Origin: Clostridium collagenovorans DSM 3089
Lineage (GTDB): Bacteria > Bacillota > Clostridia > Clostridiales > Clostridiaceae
Assembly: GCF_900130005.1 (NCBI RefSeq)
Contig: NZ_FQXP01000003.1
Span: 907,459-971,458 of the forward strand
DNA length: 64,000 bases
Reading direction: 5' to 3'
This document shows positions 52,822-61,663 of the stretch, in pieces (positions within the stretch are counted from its first letter, which is position 1; the number at the start of each line of letters is the position of its first letter). A model generated the notes under the pieces. It was not told where the DNA came from. It did not search any database and worked only from the letters and a program-made list of their open reading frames with translations. Made by a program: the position numbers and the translations under genes.

Positions 52822-53991
52822 ATGCAAATTTATGATAACTTAAAAAAGAATGTAAATAAAAATGTTGATTATTATATGTCCTTAGTTAAATCAATGTATG
52901 ATAATCCTGAAGTTGGAAATGAGGAATTTGAAACTATGGAGCTGCTATGTAATGCTCTATGTAATCTAGGATTTGAAGTGAAAAAAGAATTTATAGTTCC
53001 AACAGGTTTCATAGGAGAATATTCTTCTCCTAAAACTGGACCAACAATAGCCTTCTTATGTGAATATGATGCTTTACCAGAAATCGGTCATGGCTGTGGT
53101 CATAATTTAATTGCAGGTATAGGCATAGCTTCAGGAACTGCTTTGAAATCTGTCATAGATGATATAGGAGGCACAGTTTTAATTGTAGGAACCCCTGCTG
53201 AAGAAAACTTTGGTGGAAAAGTTTCTATGGCTGAAGCTGGTGTTTTCGATAAAGTTGATGTTGCATTGATGCTCCATCCTTCTACCCATAACAGCTTAGG
53301 TGGAAAAACTCAAGCCTTGAATCCTATAAAGTTTGAGTTTTTCGGTAAAAATGCTCATGGCTGTACTCCACAAGAAGGAAAAAGTGCTTTAGATGCAGCT
53401 GTATTAAGCTATATAAATATTAACTTATTACGTCAATTTACAAAAGAAAATACTCATATTCATGGAATATTTAAGAATGGCGGCTCTGCTGCAAATGTAA
53501 TTCCAGCATATGCTTCTCTTGAGTATTACTTTAGAGGAGAAACTATGGACTATGTTCAAGAGCTTAGTAAAAAAGCCATGAAGTGTGTTGAAGGAGCTTG
53601 CCTAGCAACAGAAACGAGCTTCAAAAGTTTAATTTATGAATGTCCCTATGAAGATATGCTGATTAATTATGAACTTACAAAACTCCTAAAGAAAAAATAC
53701 GAGGAATTAGGTTTAAAGGATATTGAAGATGTAGATGAAACTCCAACTGGTTCTACGGATATGGGTAGCGTTAGTTATAAGTGCCCTTCTCTTCATGGAT
53801 ATATTAAGATTGCTGACTCTTCTGTAAATGGTCATTCAAAGGAAATGGCACAAGCTACTATTTCATCACAGGGTAAAGCTGCTCTTATTAATGGAGCCTA
53901 TGCTCTTTCCTCTATTGCTGTTGATTTAATATGCAATGATAGTTTACTAAAAAAAGTAAAAGATGAATTCAAAAAATCTACTGAAAAATAA
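52822..53991 (+). CDS. M20-family amidohydrolase/peptidase
   Basis: Metallohydrolase of 389 residues in the M20 family, AbgB/aminoacylase-like. Metal-binding motifs are CEYDALPEIGHGCGHNLIAG (about 74-93), TPAEENFGGK near 130 and MLHPSTHNS near 150; the ELSKK-type dimer domain (about 180-290) contains FEFFGKNAHGCTP. It lies inside the transporter operon, nine bases after the ATPase, which suggests that it releases amino acids from an imported acylated or peptide substrate. AGGAGG precedes the ATG. Confidence 0.88.
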   Translation: MQIYDNLKKNVNKNVDYYMSLVKSMYDNPEVGNEEFETMELLCNALCNLGFEVKKEFIVPTGFIGEYSSPKTGPTIAFLCEYDALPEIGHGCGHNLIAGIGIASGTALKSVIDDIGGTVLIVGTPAEENFGGKVSMAEAGVFDKVDVALMLHPSTHNSLGGKTQALNPIKFEFFGKNAHGCTPQEGKSALDAAVLSYININLLRQFTKENTHIHGIFKNGGSAANVIPAYASLEYYFRGETMDYVQELSKKAMKCVEGACLATETSFKSLIYECPYEDMLINYELTKLLKKKYEELGLKDIEDVDETPTGSTDMGSVSYKCPSLHGYIKIADSSVNGHSKEMAQATISSQGKAALINGAYALSSIAVDLICNDSLLKKVKDEFKKSTEK

Positions 53992-54043
53992 TTAAACTTA
54001 TATAAAAACTACTAAAAAAATAACTATATTGGAGGAATATAAA

Positions 54044-54910
54044 ATGAAAAAAATAATTACCTTATTATTAATACTTACTACTTTAATTACTTTTGTCGGA
54101 TGTGGACAAGCTCAAAGCAATGAAGCTTCTAAAAATAAGAAAGATGCATTAGAAGAGATAAAAAAATCTGGAGCTTTGGTTGTGGCTACTTCTCCTGACT
54201 TTGCTCCAAATGAGTTTTATATAATTGATGAAAAAGGAAATAAGCAAATTATTGGCTCTGATATTTCCTTTGCTCAAGCAATTGCTGATGAAATTGGAGT
54301 TAAATTAGAAATTAAAGCAACTGATTTTAATGGTGCATTATTAAATGCTCAATCTGGTCAGGCTCATATGGCCATTACTGGACTTGCTTATACTAAAGAA
54401 AGAGCTAAAGTTCTTCAATTTTCCCATGGGTATTTAAGAGAAGACTCTGAAGGGTTCCAAGGAATATTAATGAAAAAAGAAACTGCTGAAAAATATAAGA
54501 CCTTAGAGGACATAAAAAAAGCCAATTTAACTATTGGTGCACAACAAGCCTCAATCCAAGCTGAATTAGCTGAAGGTTTAACTTCACCTAAAAATGTTAA
54601 ACTCCTTGCTACTATTGATGTACTTGCAATGTCTTTAAATGCTGGTGATATAGACGCTGTTGTTGTTTCTTCTTCCTCTGCAGACCCATTAAGAGCTACC
54701 TTCACTGACCTTGTAGTTCTACCTAAAGAAAACTTTAACTTAGATAGTGAAAATGTTTATTCTCAAACTTATGTAGGATTTCCTATGGGTGATGAATACA
54801 CATCTTTAATTGAAGTTGTTAATAAAGTTATAAAAGAAAATACTGAAAACAAGAACTTTGACAAATGGGTAACTGATGCAAAATCTAAAATGGATTTTCA
54901 AGTAGAATAA
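54044..54910 (+). CDS. Amino-acid ABC transporter substrate-binding lipoprotein
   Basis: Extracellular binding protein of 288 residues in the SBP_bac_3 family. The signal peptide ends in the lipobox LITFVGC (Cys about residue 20). The mature domain includes ALVVATSPDFAPNEFYI, GSDISFAQAIADEIGVKLEI and YTKERAKVLQFSHGYL, all typical of polar amino-acid binders. The start at 54044 has GGAGG eight bases upstream; an open frame to 54029 is less likely. Last gene of the T-box operon. Confidence 0.92.
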   Translation: MKKIITLLLILTTLITFVGCGQAQSNEASKNKKDALEEIKKSGALVVATSPDFAPNEFYIIDEKGNKQIIGSDISFAQAIADEIGVKLEIKATDFNGALLNAQSGQAHMAITGLAYTKERAKVLQFSHGYLREDSEGFQGILMKKETAEKYKTLEDIKKANLTIGAQQASIQAELAEGLTSPKNVKLLATIDVLAMSLNAGDIDAVVVSSSSADPLRATFTDLVVLPKENFNLDSENVYSQTYVGFPMGDEYTSLIEVVNKVIKENTENKNFDKWVTDAKSKMDFQVE

Positions 54911-54987
54911 AGATGTCCCTAACCTCTCTCCATCTTCATATTATGTAATGTAACACTTATTATGAAATATATGGTGGTGAATAACAA

Positions 54988-56124
54988 ATGAAAGTAGATT
55001 TAGTATGCGAAGGTGGAGGGGTTAAAGGTATTGCCTTAGTTGGTTCTATATGTTATTTAGAAGAGCAAGGCTATACCTTTGAAAATATAGCTGGAACCTC
55101 AGCTGGTGCAATAGTTGCCTCCTTGTTAGCCGTTGGATATAGTGCAAAGGAACTAAAGGATATACTTTTTAATTTAGATTATAAAAATTTTAATGATAAA
55201 AATCTTCTTCAATCAATTCCATTGATTGGACAACCAATAAGTCTTTTAATTAATAAAGGAATATATGCTGGTGAATATGTAGAGACCTTTCTTACTGAAA
55301 AATTTAAAGCTAAAGGAAAAACTAAATTCAAAGACATCTCTGTAAATGGTGTTAGTAGACTTAAAGTAATTGCTTCTGATATTACTAATAAAGATCTTCT
55401 TATTCTACCAGATGATTTAGCTAAGTATGGATTAGATCCTATGGAGTTTGATATAGCAACTGCTGTGAGAATGAGCATGAGCATTCCGTTATATTATAAT
55501 CCTGTAATAATAGAATATAAAAATATATCTAGTTATATAGTGGATGGAGGACTTTTAAGCAACTTCCCTATCTGGATATTCGATACCATGAAAATTCCTG
55601 ATTGGCCTACCTTTGGACTAAGGTTAGTATCCGATAATGATTATGCAATTCCAAATAGTTCTCCTAATATTATATCTTATATTACTAATATAGTAGATAC
55701 TGCTATTTCAAAAAATGAAACTGTTTATTTAACTGATAAAAACTCTGTAAGAACTATTGATATTCCAACATTTAATATAAAAACAACAGATTTCAATATA
55801 TCCAAAGCGGATACTACCTTACTTTTTAAATCTGGATATAATTCTGCTAAAAAGTTTTTAAATGGCTGGAACTTTGAAAACTATATAGAAAAATACAGAA
55901 AAGAGCCTTGTGAAGAATCTGGTTTTGAAGATAAAGAAATTCATAATTCTAAAAATATTTCTTCTGAAAATACTGTAACTATGGATTCTGAAAATAGTTC
56001 TTGCGAGGAAAATATCACTTCAAATGATAATAATTATAATATTGAAGATATCTCCACTGAAGAGGTTACAGATAATTCTTCCTCTACAGAAACTTCAGTT
56101 CCTGAGGCTGTAATTATCCCTTAA
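54988..56124 (+). CDS. Patatin-like phospholipase
   Basis: Predicted lipid acyl hydrolase of 378 residues. The oxyanion loop is CEGGGVKGIALVGS (residues 7-20), the nucleophile is in AGTSAGAIVAS near 40 (GxSxG), and the dyad aspartate is in VDGGLLSNFP near 195. The last 75 residues (about 305-378) are Ser/Glu/Asn-rich and low in complexity, with SSENTVTMDSENSSCEEN, and are probably disordered. No signal peptide, so it is cytoplasmic or membrane-associated. GGTGGTG precedes the ATG. Confidence 0.88.
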   Translation: MKVDLVCEGGGVKGIALVGSICYLEEQGYTFENIAGTSAGAIVASLLAVGYSAKELKDILFNLDYKNFNDKNLLQSIPLIGQPISLLINKGIYAGEYVETFLTEKFKAKGKTKFKDISVNGVSRLKVIASDITNKDLLILPDDLAKYGLDPMEFDIATAVRMSMSIPLYYNPVIIEYKNISSYIVDGGLLSNFPIWIFDTMKIPDWPTFGLRLVSDNDYAIPNSSPNIISYITNIVDTAISKNETVYLTDKNSVRTIDIPTFNIKTTDFNISKADTTLLFKSGYNSAKKFLNGWNFENYIEKYRKEPCEESGFEDKEIHNSKNISSENTVTMDSENSSCEENITSNDNNYNIEDISTEEVTDNSSSTETSVPEAVIIP

Positions 56125-56456
56125 AGATTAAAGCATTTATTAATATTAAAAACTAAAATGTAACCTATAGAGTAGCTAAAAGCAAATCGCTACCTTATAG
56201 GTTTTTCATTTTATAAATGCAACTTATAATTATTAACTTATGTAAGCTAATTCTGTACTATTTTTTCATTTTTAAATAATAGAGTTAAGATTTTCTTAAT
56301 TTATGAAATTTAATATTGACTTATATATACATCAATAATATTCTTAGCATATATTGTAATTTTTTTAAAGCTTAAACTTAATATCTCTAAAATTTATCTT
56401 AAGTTTTAGAGTACTTAAGTTTTAATTTTAAATATTATTTAAGGAGGATTTTTTTA
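56125..56456. other. Intergenic region
   Basis: About 330 bp. It contains the terminator at 56163-56207 and then the AT-rich upstream region of the ABC pair; no promoter with good matches or other element is evident. Confidence 0.5.
56163..56207 (+). terminator. Terminator of the patatin gene
   Basis: Stem acctatagagtagc/gctaccttataggt (56163-56176, 56189-56202), with small internal mismatch, followed by ttttt. Confidence 0.8.
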
Positions 56457-57164
56457 ATGTTCAAAGTTTCTAATGTCACGAAGAAATACGGTAAGCTTAT
56501 TGCCAACAATGATATAAGTTTCACTGTAAATGATGGAGAGATAGCAGTACTATTAGGGCCTAATGGTGCTGGAAAATCTACTATTATAAAATGTATCGCT
56601 GGACTTTTAAGATTTCAAGGAGATATTGATATATGTGGTAATCACAATAAATCCTTAGAAGCCAAAAGACTTCTAGGATATATACCTGAAATGCCTGCTA
56701 TTTATAATTTATTAACCGTTGGAGAACATCTAGAGTTTATAGCAAGAGCCTATGACCTTTCTGATTGGAAAACCTATGGAGACTCCCTATTAACTAGATT
56801 CGAGCTTATGGATAAAAAAGATACTTTAGGAAAATCCCTTTCAAAGGGTATGCAGCAAAAGCTTAGTATATGCTGTGCTATACTTCATAAACCTAAGGTA
56901 ATAATATTTGATGAACCAATGGTTGGCTTAGACCCACACGCAATAAAAGAATTAAAAAAGATGTTCACGGAACTAAAAGAAGAGGGTGCTTCTATTTTAA
57001 TAAGTACACATATGCTTGATAGTGTTGAAAATTATTGGGATGTTGCTCACATAATGGTGAAAGGTTCCTTTGCAGCTACTAAATATAATAATGCCTCTTC
57101 TACTGATGATAAGACTCTTGAAGAGTTATTCTTTGAAATTACTGAAAGGATGGCTGTTGAATAA
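56457..57164 (+). CDS. ABC exporter ATPase
   Basis: ATPase of 235 residues. Walker A GPNGAGKST (about 35-43), signature LSKGMQQKL near 126 (relaxed), Walker B VIIFDEPMVGLDP near 149, H-loop STHMLDS. AAGGAGG lies 10 bases before the ATG. Its stop overlaps the ATG of the following permease, so they are coupled. Substrate unknown. Confidence 0.87.
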   Translation: MFKVSNVTKKYGKLIANNDISFTVNDGEIAVLLGPNGAGKSTIIKCIAGLLRFQGDIDICGNHNKSLEAKRLLGYIPEMPAIYNLLTVGEHLEFIARAYDLSDWKTYGDSLLTRFELMDKKDTLGKSLSKGMQQKLSICCAILHKPKVIIFDEPMVGLDPHAIKELKKMFTELKEEGASILISTHMLDSVENYWDVAHIMVKGSFAATKYNNASSTDDKTLEELFFEITERMAVE

Positions 57165-58729
57165 TGAAATCTTTATTATATATTTGTTTTACAAGTATAA
57201 AGAATTCCATAAAAGACCTTAAGCATAATCCTGGAAAATTGATATATACTATTTTTATGCTTGCATTTTTTGCCTTTATGATTATTGCATCTACTAAATC
57301 ACCAACTAAGGAAGCTAGAGATATTACTGAACTTCATGTGATAATTTTAGCCTTATATTCATTTTCTTTTGTTGGAATCCTTATGTCAGGACTTTCTTCT
57401 GGTGCTAGCTTTTATTCTATGGCTGATGTAAATATAATTTTTCTAAGTCCTATTTCATCCAAAGTCATATTACTATATGGACTTTTAAAACAAATGGGAA
57501 CTTCTTTATTGATGGGTTTTTTTCTCTTATTTCAATATGCTTGGTTAAACTCTGCTTATAATTTATCATTTAAAGGACTTATAGCTATCTTAATAGGCTT
57601 CTGTATATCCATTATATGTGGACAAATAACTGCTATGGTAATTTATTGTTTTTCAAGCAACAATGAGAAAAATAGAATTTTAATTAAAGCTATACTTTTG
57701 GCTATTGGTGCTATTGTGGGTGCTTATATAGTGCTTCCTGTACTATCTAGCAGTGGAAATAAATTAAATGCTTTACTTTCTCAAGCAAATTCTTCATTCT
57801 TAGAATTTATTCCTATAATAGGCTGGTTAAAGGTATTTGTAGTAGGACTGTTATCTAATAATTACTTAATCTCAATATACGGATTACTACCTACAATCTT
57901 CTATATTCTTTTATTTATCTTCATAATAAATAAAATTAATTCTGACTTTTATGAAGATGTATTAAAAGCTACAGAGGTTTCTTTTAGTGCAATAACTGCT
58001 CAGAAAGAAGGAAAAGGAGTAGATGTGTCTCCTACTAAAGTTAAACTTGGCAAAATAGGAATAAATAAGGGCAATGGTGCTTCTGTATTTTACTATAAGC
58101 ATATGCTTGAAAACAGGAGAGCTAAAAGTTTTATTTTAGACATGCCCTCTATTATATTCATAATTATAACAATAATTTTCGCTGTATCCTTGAAAAATGA
58201 AGGACTTCTTCCCGTATTTATTTTTTCAACTTATATGCAAATTTTTTCATCTTGTATGGGAAGATGGCTTAAAGAGCTTACTATGCCATATGTATATATG
58301 GTTCCAGTTAGTCCCTTTAAAAAATTAATTATGATTTTTGGAGAAAATATATATAAAACCTGTGTAGAAGCTTTAGTTTTATATATACCTATTGCTTTAA
58401 TAATAAGACCTTCAATATTAGAAGTAATTGCATGTATACTTGCTAGAATAGGATTTGGACTCCTTTTCATGGCAGCTAATATTTTAACTGAAAGATTTAT
58501 TGGTTCTGTACCTAATAAAGGTTTAATAATATTTTTATATTTTATAATTATAGCTCTTATATGTTTACCTGGCATTGTAATAGGTGTTTTACTTGGGTCT
58601 TTCTTAGGTATATCTAACCCAATAGCCTTTGCACTATTTTCTACTTTCTTATGGAATGTACTAGCCTCAGCTTTAATTACATTCCTATGTAGAAATATTT
58701 TAAGCTATGCAGAGCTTAATAATAAATAA
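57164..58729 (+). CDS. ABC exporter permease, about ten helices
   Basis: Integral membrane protein of 521 residues in two halves, each with five or six helices separated by a cytosolic loop (about 270-310, EVSFSAITAQKEGKGVDVSP). It fits the putative ABC-exporter permease family found beside ABC-2 type ATPases. Its ATG overlaps the stop of the preceding ATPase gene. No substrate can be assigned. Confidence 0.8.
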   Translation: MKSLLYICFTSIKNSIKDLKHNPGKLIYTIFMLAFFAFMIIASTKSPTKEARDITELHVIILALYSFSFVGILMSGLSSGASFYSMADVNIIFLSPISSKVILLYGLLKQMGTSLLMGFFLLFQYAWLNSAYNLSFKGLIAILIGFCISIICGQITAMVIYCFSSNNEKNRILIKAILLAIGAIVGAYIVLPVLSSSGNKLNALLSQANSSFLEFIPIIGWLKVFVVGLLSNNYLISIYGLLPTIFYILLFIFIINKINSDFYEDVLKATEVSFSAITAQKEGKGVDVSPTKVKLGKIGINKGNGASVFYYKHMLENRRAKSFILDMPSIIFIIITIIFAVSLKNEGLLPVFIFSTYMQIFSSCMGRWLKELTMPYVYMVPVSPFKKLIMIFGENIYKTCVEALVLYIPIALIIRPSILEVIACILARIGFGLLFMAANILTERFIGSVPNKGLIIFLYFIIIALICLPGIVIGVLLGSFLGISNPIAFALFSTFLWNVLASALITFLCRNILSYAELNNK

Positions 58730-58862
58730 TAACACTATATATCTTTCAATTATTATTCCTAAATTCATACTTAACTTTTTCTAATAGCTTTATAACTATA
58801 GTTAAAGTTTTTTGATTAAATATATGTTCTACATTCCTGTTTAAACTATATTTACTTAAACT

Positions 58863-58903
58863 AAAAAACAGAGAGTAGTTTATAAATATACTCTCTGTTT
58901 TTT
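58863..58903. terminator. Bidirectional terminator
   Basis: 10-bp core stem acagagagta/tactctctgt with flanking A-run and T-run, between convergent genes. Confidence 0.88.
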
Positions 58904-58942
58904 ATTGCATGTAATTTTATTTTGTCTTATATTTTATATTAA

Positions 58943-60046
58943 TTACTCGTATAAGCTCATGCTCATAAGCTTATCTAGTTTTTCATCTGTAATCGGCCAT
59001 CCTATCTCTCTTGCTGTATCCATCATTGTATGAATATTTATTATAGGCGTCTCTACTGGAAGTCCGCATCCAGACATTACTCCAAAGCCCTTAGGGGATT
59101 TATACCCTTTTTTAACACATTGAATAACACTCTTTCTTACTTCTTCCCTAGTTCCACTGTACATAATTGTAGATGGATCTACGTTTCCTGTAATTTTTAT
59201 TTTACTTCCTATTTTATCTATACATTCACTTAAATCAACCACATTATCTATACTAAATCCGCCTACTCCAACTTCTACGATATCATCAAAAATACCATTT
59301 GTTTTTCCACATATATGAATAGAACTTCCAACGCCCTTAGCTTTAAGGAAATCTACAAATTCCTTTATGTATGGCTTTCCGAACTCTCTAAAATGTTTTG
59401 GACTAATAACTGTGCAAGAACTCATTGGCTCTGCAATGCTAATTCCAACTCCAGTTTCTATAGCTGCACTTGCAAATCTCTTACAACTTTCTAAAGAAAT
59501 TTTACATAGTTCATGCACTGCTTCAGGGTTAGTTATTAATAATTTAGTCATTTTTTGAACGCCAATTAAAAAGAAAGCACTTGTAAAAGGCCCTACTATT
59601 AAAGCTGTACAAGGAACCTCTTTACCTATTTCATTTTGAACTATACTCATAGCTTCTATATGTATAGGTAATCTTGCATCTCTACATGGATTAACTGGCT
59701 CTAAATTTTTAATTTCATCTACTGAAGTAATAGCTGGTTCTAAAAGATCTACTGTATTGTCATCCGGATACTTCATTTTAGCACCCATTGCCTCTGATAA
59801 AATAAATAGATCCGTAAAAATTTTTGCACCGTCACCGCCAAAGGCTCTATGAGTATCTATAACAGCCTGTGCTAAAGCTTTTGAGCTAGTATTAAACTCC
59901 GATATTTTACAACCGGATACCCTAGCTATTCCATTTGAAAGGTTGGGATTACATTGTATTCTGTCTACATCTTGTCCCTTAGAAAGAGCTATAGCCCTTT
60001 CTAGAGGAGTCATCTCATCTCTAAACTGCTTCATTAACTGACTCAT
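58943..60046 (-). CDS. MtaA/CmuA-type corrinoid methyltransferase (uroporphyrinogen-decarboxylase fold)
   Basis: Cytosolic methyltransferase of 367 residues that moves a methyl group between a corrinoid protein and a thiol or cobalamin acceptor. It has the URO-D fold with MTPLERAIALSKGQDVDRI at the N-terminus, a zinc-site segment SIHICGKTNGIF near 240 (H-x-C) and the last ligand in VMSGCGLPVETP near 325. The ATG follows GAGGTG and overlaps the corrinoid protein gene by 26 bases. No MtaB- or MttB-like substrate enzyme is adjacent. Confidence 0.88.
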   Translation of the reverse strand: MSQLMKQFRDEMTPLERAIALSKGQDVDRIQCNPNLSNGIARVSGCKISEFNTSSKALAQAVIDTHRAFGGDGAKIFTDLFILSEAMGAKMKYPDDNTVDLLEPAITSVDEIKNLEPVNPCRDARLPIHIEAMSIVQNEIGKEVPCTALIVGPFTSAFFLIGVQKMTKLLITNPEAVHELCKISLESCKRFASAAIETGVGISIAEPMSSCTVISPKHFREFGKPYIKEFVDFLKAKGVGSSIHICGKTNGIFDDIVEVGVGGFSIDNVVDLSECIDKIGSKIKITGNVDPSTIMYSGTREEVRKSVIQCVKKGYKSPKGFGVMSGCGLPVETPIINIHTMMDTAREIGWPITDEKLDKLMSMSLYE

Positions 60047-60701
60047 TCAAAACACCTCTAACTAAATCTTTAGCAAGTCTTGCAGCTTTAGATGCCTCTG
60101 CAGCATATCCATCTGCTCCTATTTTGTTAGCAAAACTTTGTGATATAGGTGCTCCCCCAACCATTACCACAACTTGCTCACGAATCCCTTCTTCTTTCAG
60201 TAATTCTATAACAGTCTGCATGTTATCCATAGTAGTTGTCATTAATGTAGACATACCTACTAAATTAGCATCTAACTCTCTTGCCTTTTTTACAAATTCA
60301 CTTGGTGGAACATCTCTCCCTAAATCACAAACATCAAAACCACAAGTTTCTAGCATAATCTTAAAAAGGTTCTTACCTATATCATGAGTATCCCCTTCAA
60401 CTACACCTACTACAGCTTTGTATTTAGTTCCACCTTCTTCTTTTTTTAGATGAGGTCTTAGTATATCTAAGCCTGCATACATTGCATCTGAGCACATTAA
60501 AAGTTCTGGTATATAATACTCTTCTTCTTCATATAAGACACCAGCCTTATCCATTCCCTTTGCAAGTCCATCCGCTATACCTTCATAAGCATCAAAACCA
60601 TTTTCTACAAATTCCTTTGACTTTTCTAAAGTAACTTCTTCTTCCATATCAACTACAGAAGCAGCTAATTCTTCTAATAACTTTTCTCTTAATTTATCCA
60701 T
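60021..60701 (-). CDS. Corrinoid (B12-binding) methyl carrier protein
   Basis: Protein of 226 residues with the MtaC/MtbC layout. A helical cap (about 1-90, including DKAGVLYEEEEYYIPELLMC) precedes the Rossmann B12 domain with the base-off motif GDTHDIGKNL (about 103-112, histidine ligand to cobalt), GMSTLMTTTM near 150 and VVMVGGAPIS near 178. GGGGGAAAA precedes the ATG. It pairs with the adjacent MtaA-type gene. The cobalamin importer at 1.5-5 kb could supply its cofactor. Confidence 0.93.
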   Translation of the reverse strand: MDKLREKLLEELAASVVDMEEEVTLEKSKEFVENGFDAYEGIADGLAKGMDKAGVLYEEEEYYIPELLMCSDAMYAGLDILRPHLKKEEGGTKYKAVVGVVEGDTHDIGKNLFKIMLETCGFDVCDLGRDVPPSEFVKKARELDANLVGMSTLMTTTMDNMQTVIELLKEEGIREQVVVMVGGAPISQSFANKIGADGYAAEASKAARLAKDLVRGVLNESVNEAV

Positions 60702-61162
60702 TTTTTCCCCCTAATTATATAATACTCTAAAACATACTATCAACTTAATTTTACATGGCATAATATGCCTTTTCAAATTTATATTTTAAATAGATTGATA
60801 TATATCTATTTATTTCTTCTCTTTATTACAAATTATGTAAATAAGATGCTAGCTAGAATTATTTTTAAGTACAAAATAAACTATGTTCTTTTCATTTTTT
60901 AGTTTAAATACATAGATATTTAAACTTACTGTATATTCAATCATCTATCTTAAATATTAAAAACATTTTTCTTTTATTAAATTATATATGATACTTAAAT
61001 ATTTTTTTACAATTTTTACATAGTTATTAATTATTTTATAATTCGCATTTTATATCTATTAAAGTTAACCAAAGCCTATGTATAATAACTATTTCCATAA
61101 ATAGACTCTATACATTCACACTTTCACTCTTAAATATATGAATAATTTTTCAACTTAAATAG
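60702..61162. other. Intergenic region
   Basis: About 460 bp, extremely AT-rich, between divergent genes. It should hold the corrinoid-operon promoter, but no convincing -35/-10 pair, riboswitch or gene is seen. Confidence 0.45.
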
Positions 61163-61191
61163 TTGCAAGTGCAACTATTTTTTGATATAAT
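61157..61191 (+). promoter_or_regulatory. marR promoter with overlapping palindromic operator
   Basis: TTGCAA (61163-61168), 17-bp spacer, TATAAT (61186-61191). An 11-bp inverted repeat aaatagttgca/tgcaactattt with a 2-bp centre covers the -35 box at 61157-61180. Confidence 0.8.
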
Positions 61192-61225
61192 TTCTCTTAT
61201 AATAAAATTAAAAGCGGTGATATTT

Positions 61226-61663
61226 ATGAATAAACCTAAAGATACAATTGGTAAGTGTGTTGCTCAATTATATAGAATCAATTCAAAATTCTTAGTTAAA
61301 AAATATCAAAAATTTAATATTGGCTCTGGCCAATACTTCTTTTTAATAGAACTTTATAGAAAAGATGGAGTAAGTCAAGAATATCTCTCTGATAAGCTTA
61401 ATGTAGATAAGGGAACTACAGCAAAAGCAATGAAGAAATTAGAGGAATTAGGATACATTAAACGTTTGAGATGTGAAAATGATAAAAGACTTTATAAAAT
61501 ATTTTTAACGGATGAAGCCTTAGAAATAAAAGAAGAGTTTTTTAACATTTTAAATGAAAATGATAAGAAAGTTAGATCATTAATAACTGAAGATGAATTT
61601 AACATGGTTACGACTATATTACAAAAAATTTCGAAAGGACTAGGTGATGAAACTCATGGATAA
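61226..61663 (+). CDS. MarR-family repressor
   Basis: Regulator of 145 residues: helical dimer segments flank a winged helix with YRKDGVSQEYLSDKLNVDKG, then TTAKAMKKLEELGYIKR and wing DKRLYKIFLT, the MarR signature. The start at 61226 has GCGGTGAT upstream; an open frame to 61163 would overlap the promoter. It overlaps the following MATE gene and probably controls it and itself through the palindrome over its promoter. Confidence 0.9.
   Translation: MNKPKDTIGKCVAQLYRINSKFLVKKYQKFNIGSGQYFFLIELYRKDGVSQEYLSDKLNVDKGTTAKAMKKLEELGYIKRLRCENDKRLYKIFLTDEALEIKEEFFNILNENDKKVRSLITEDEFNMVTTILQKISKGLGDETHG

Noticed and set aside
60702..61162. Search for a cobalamin riboswitch before the corrinoid genes
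   Set aside because: No B12 box or aptamer core can be found on either strand.
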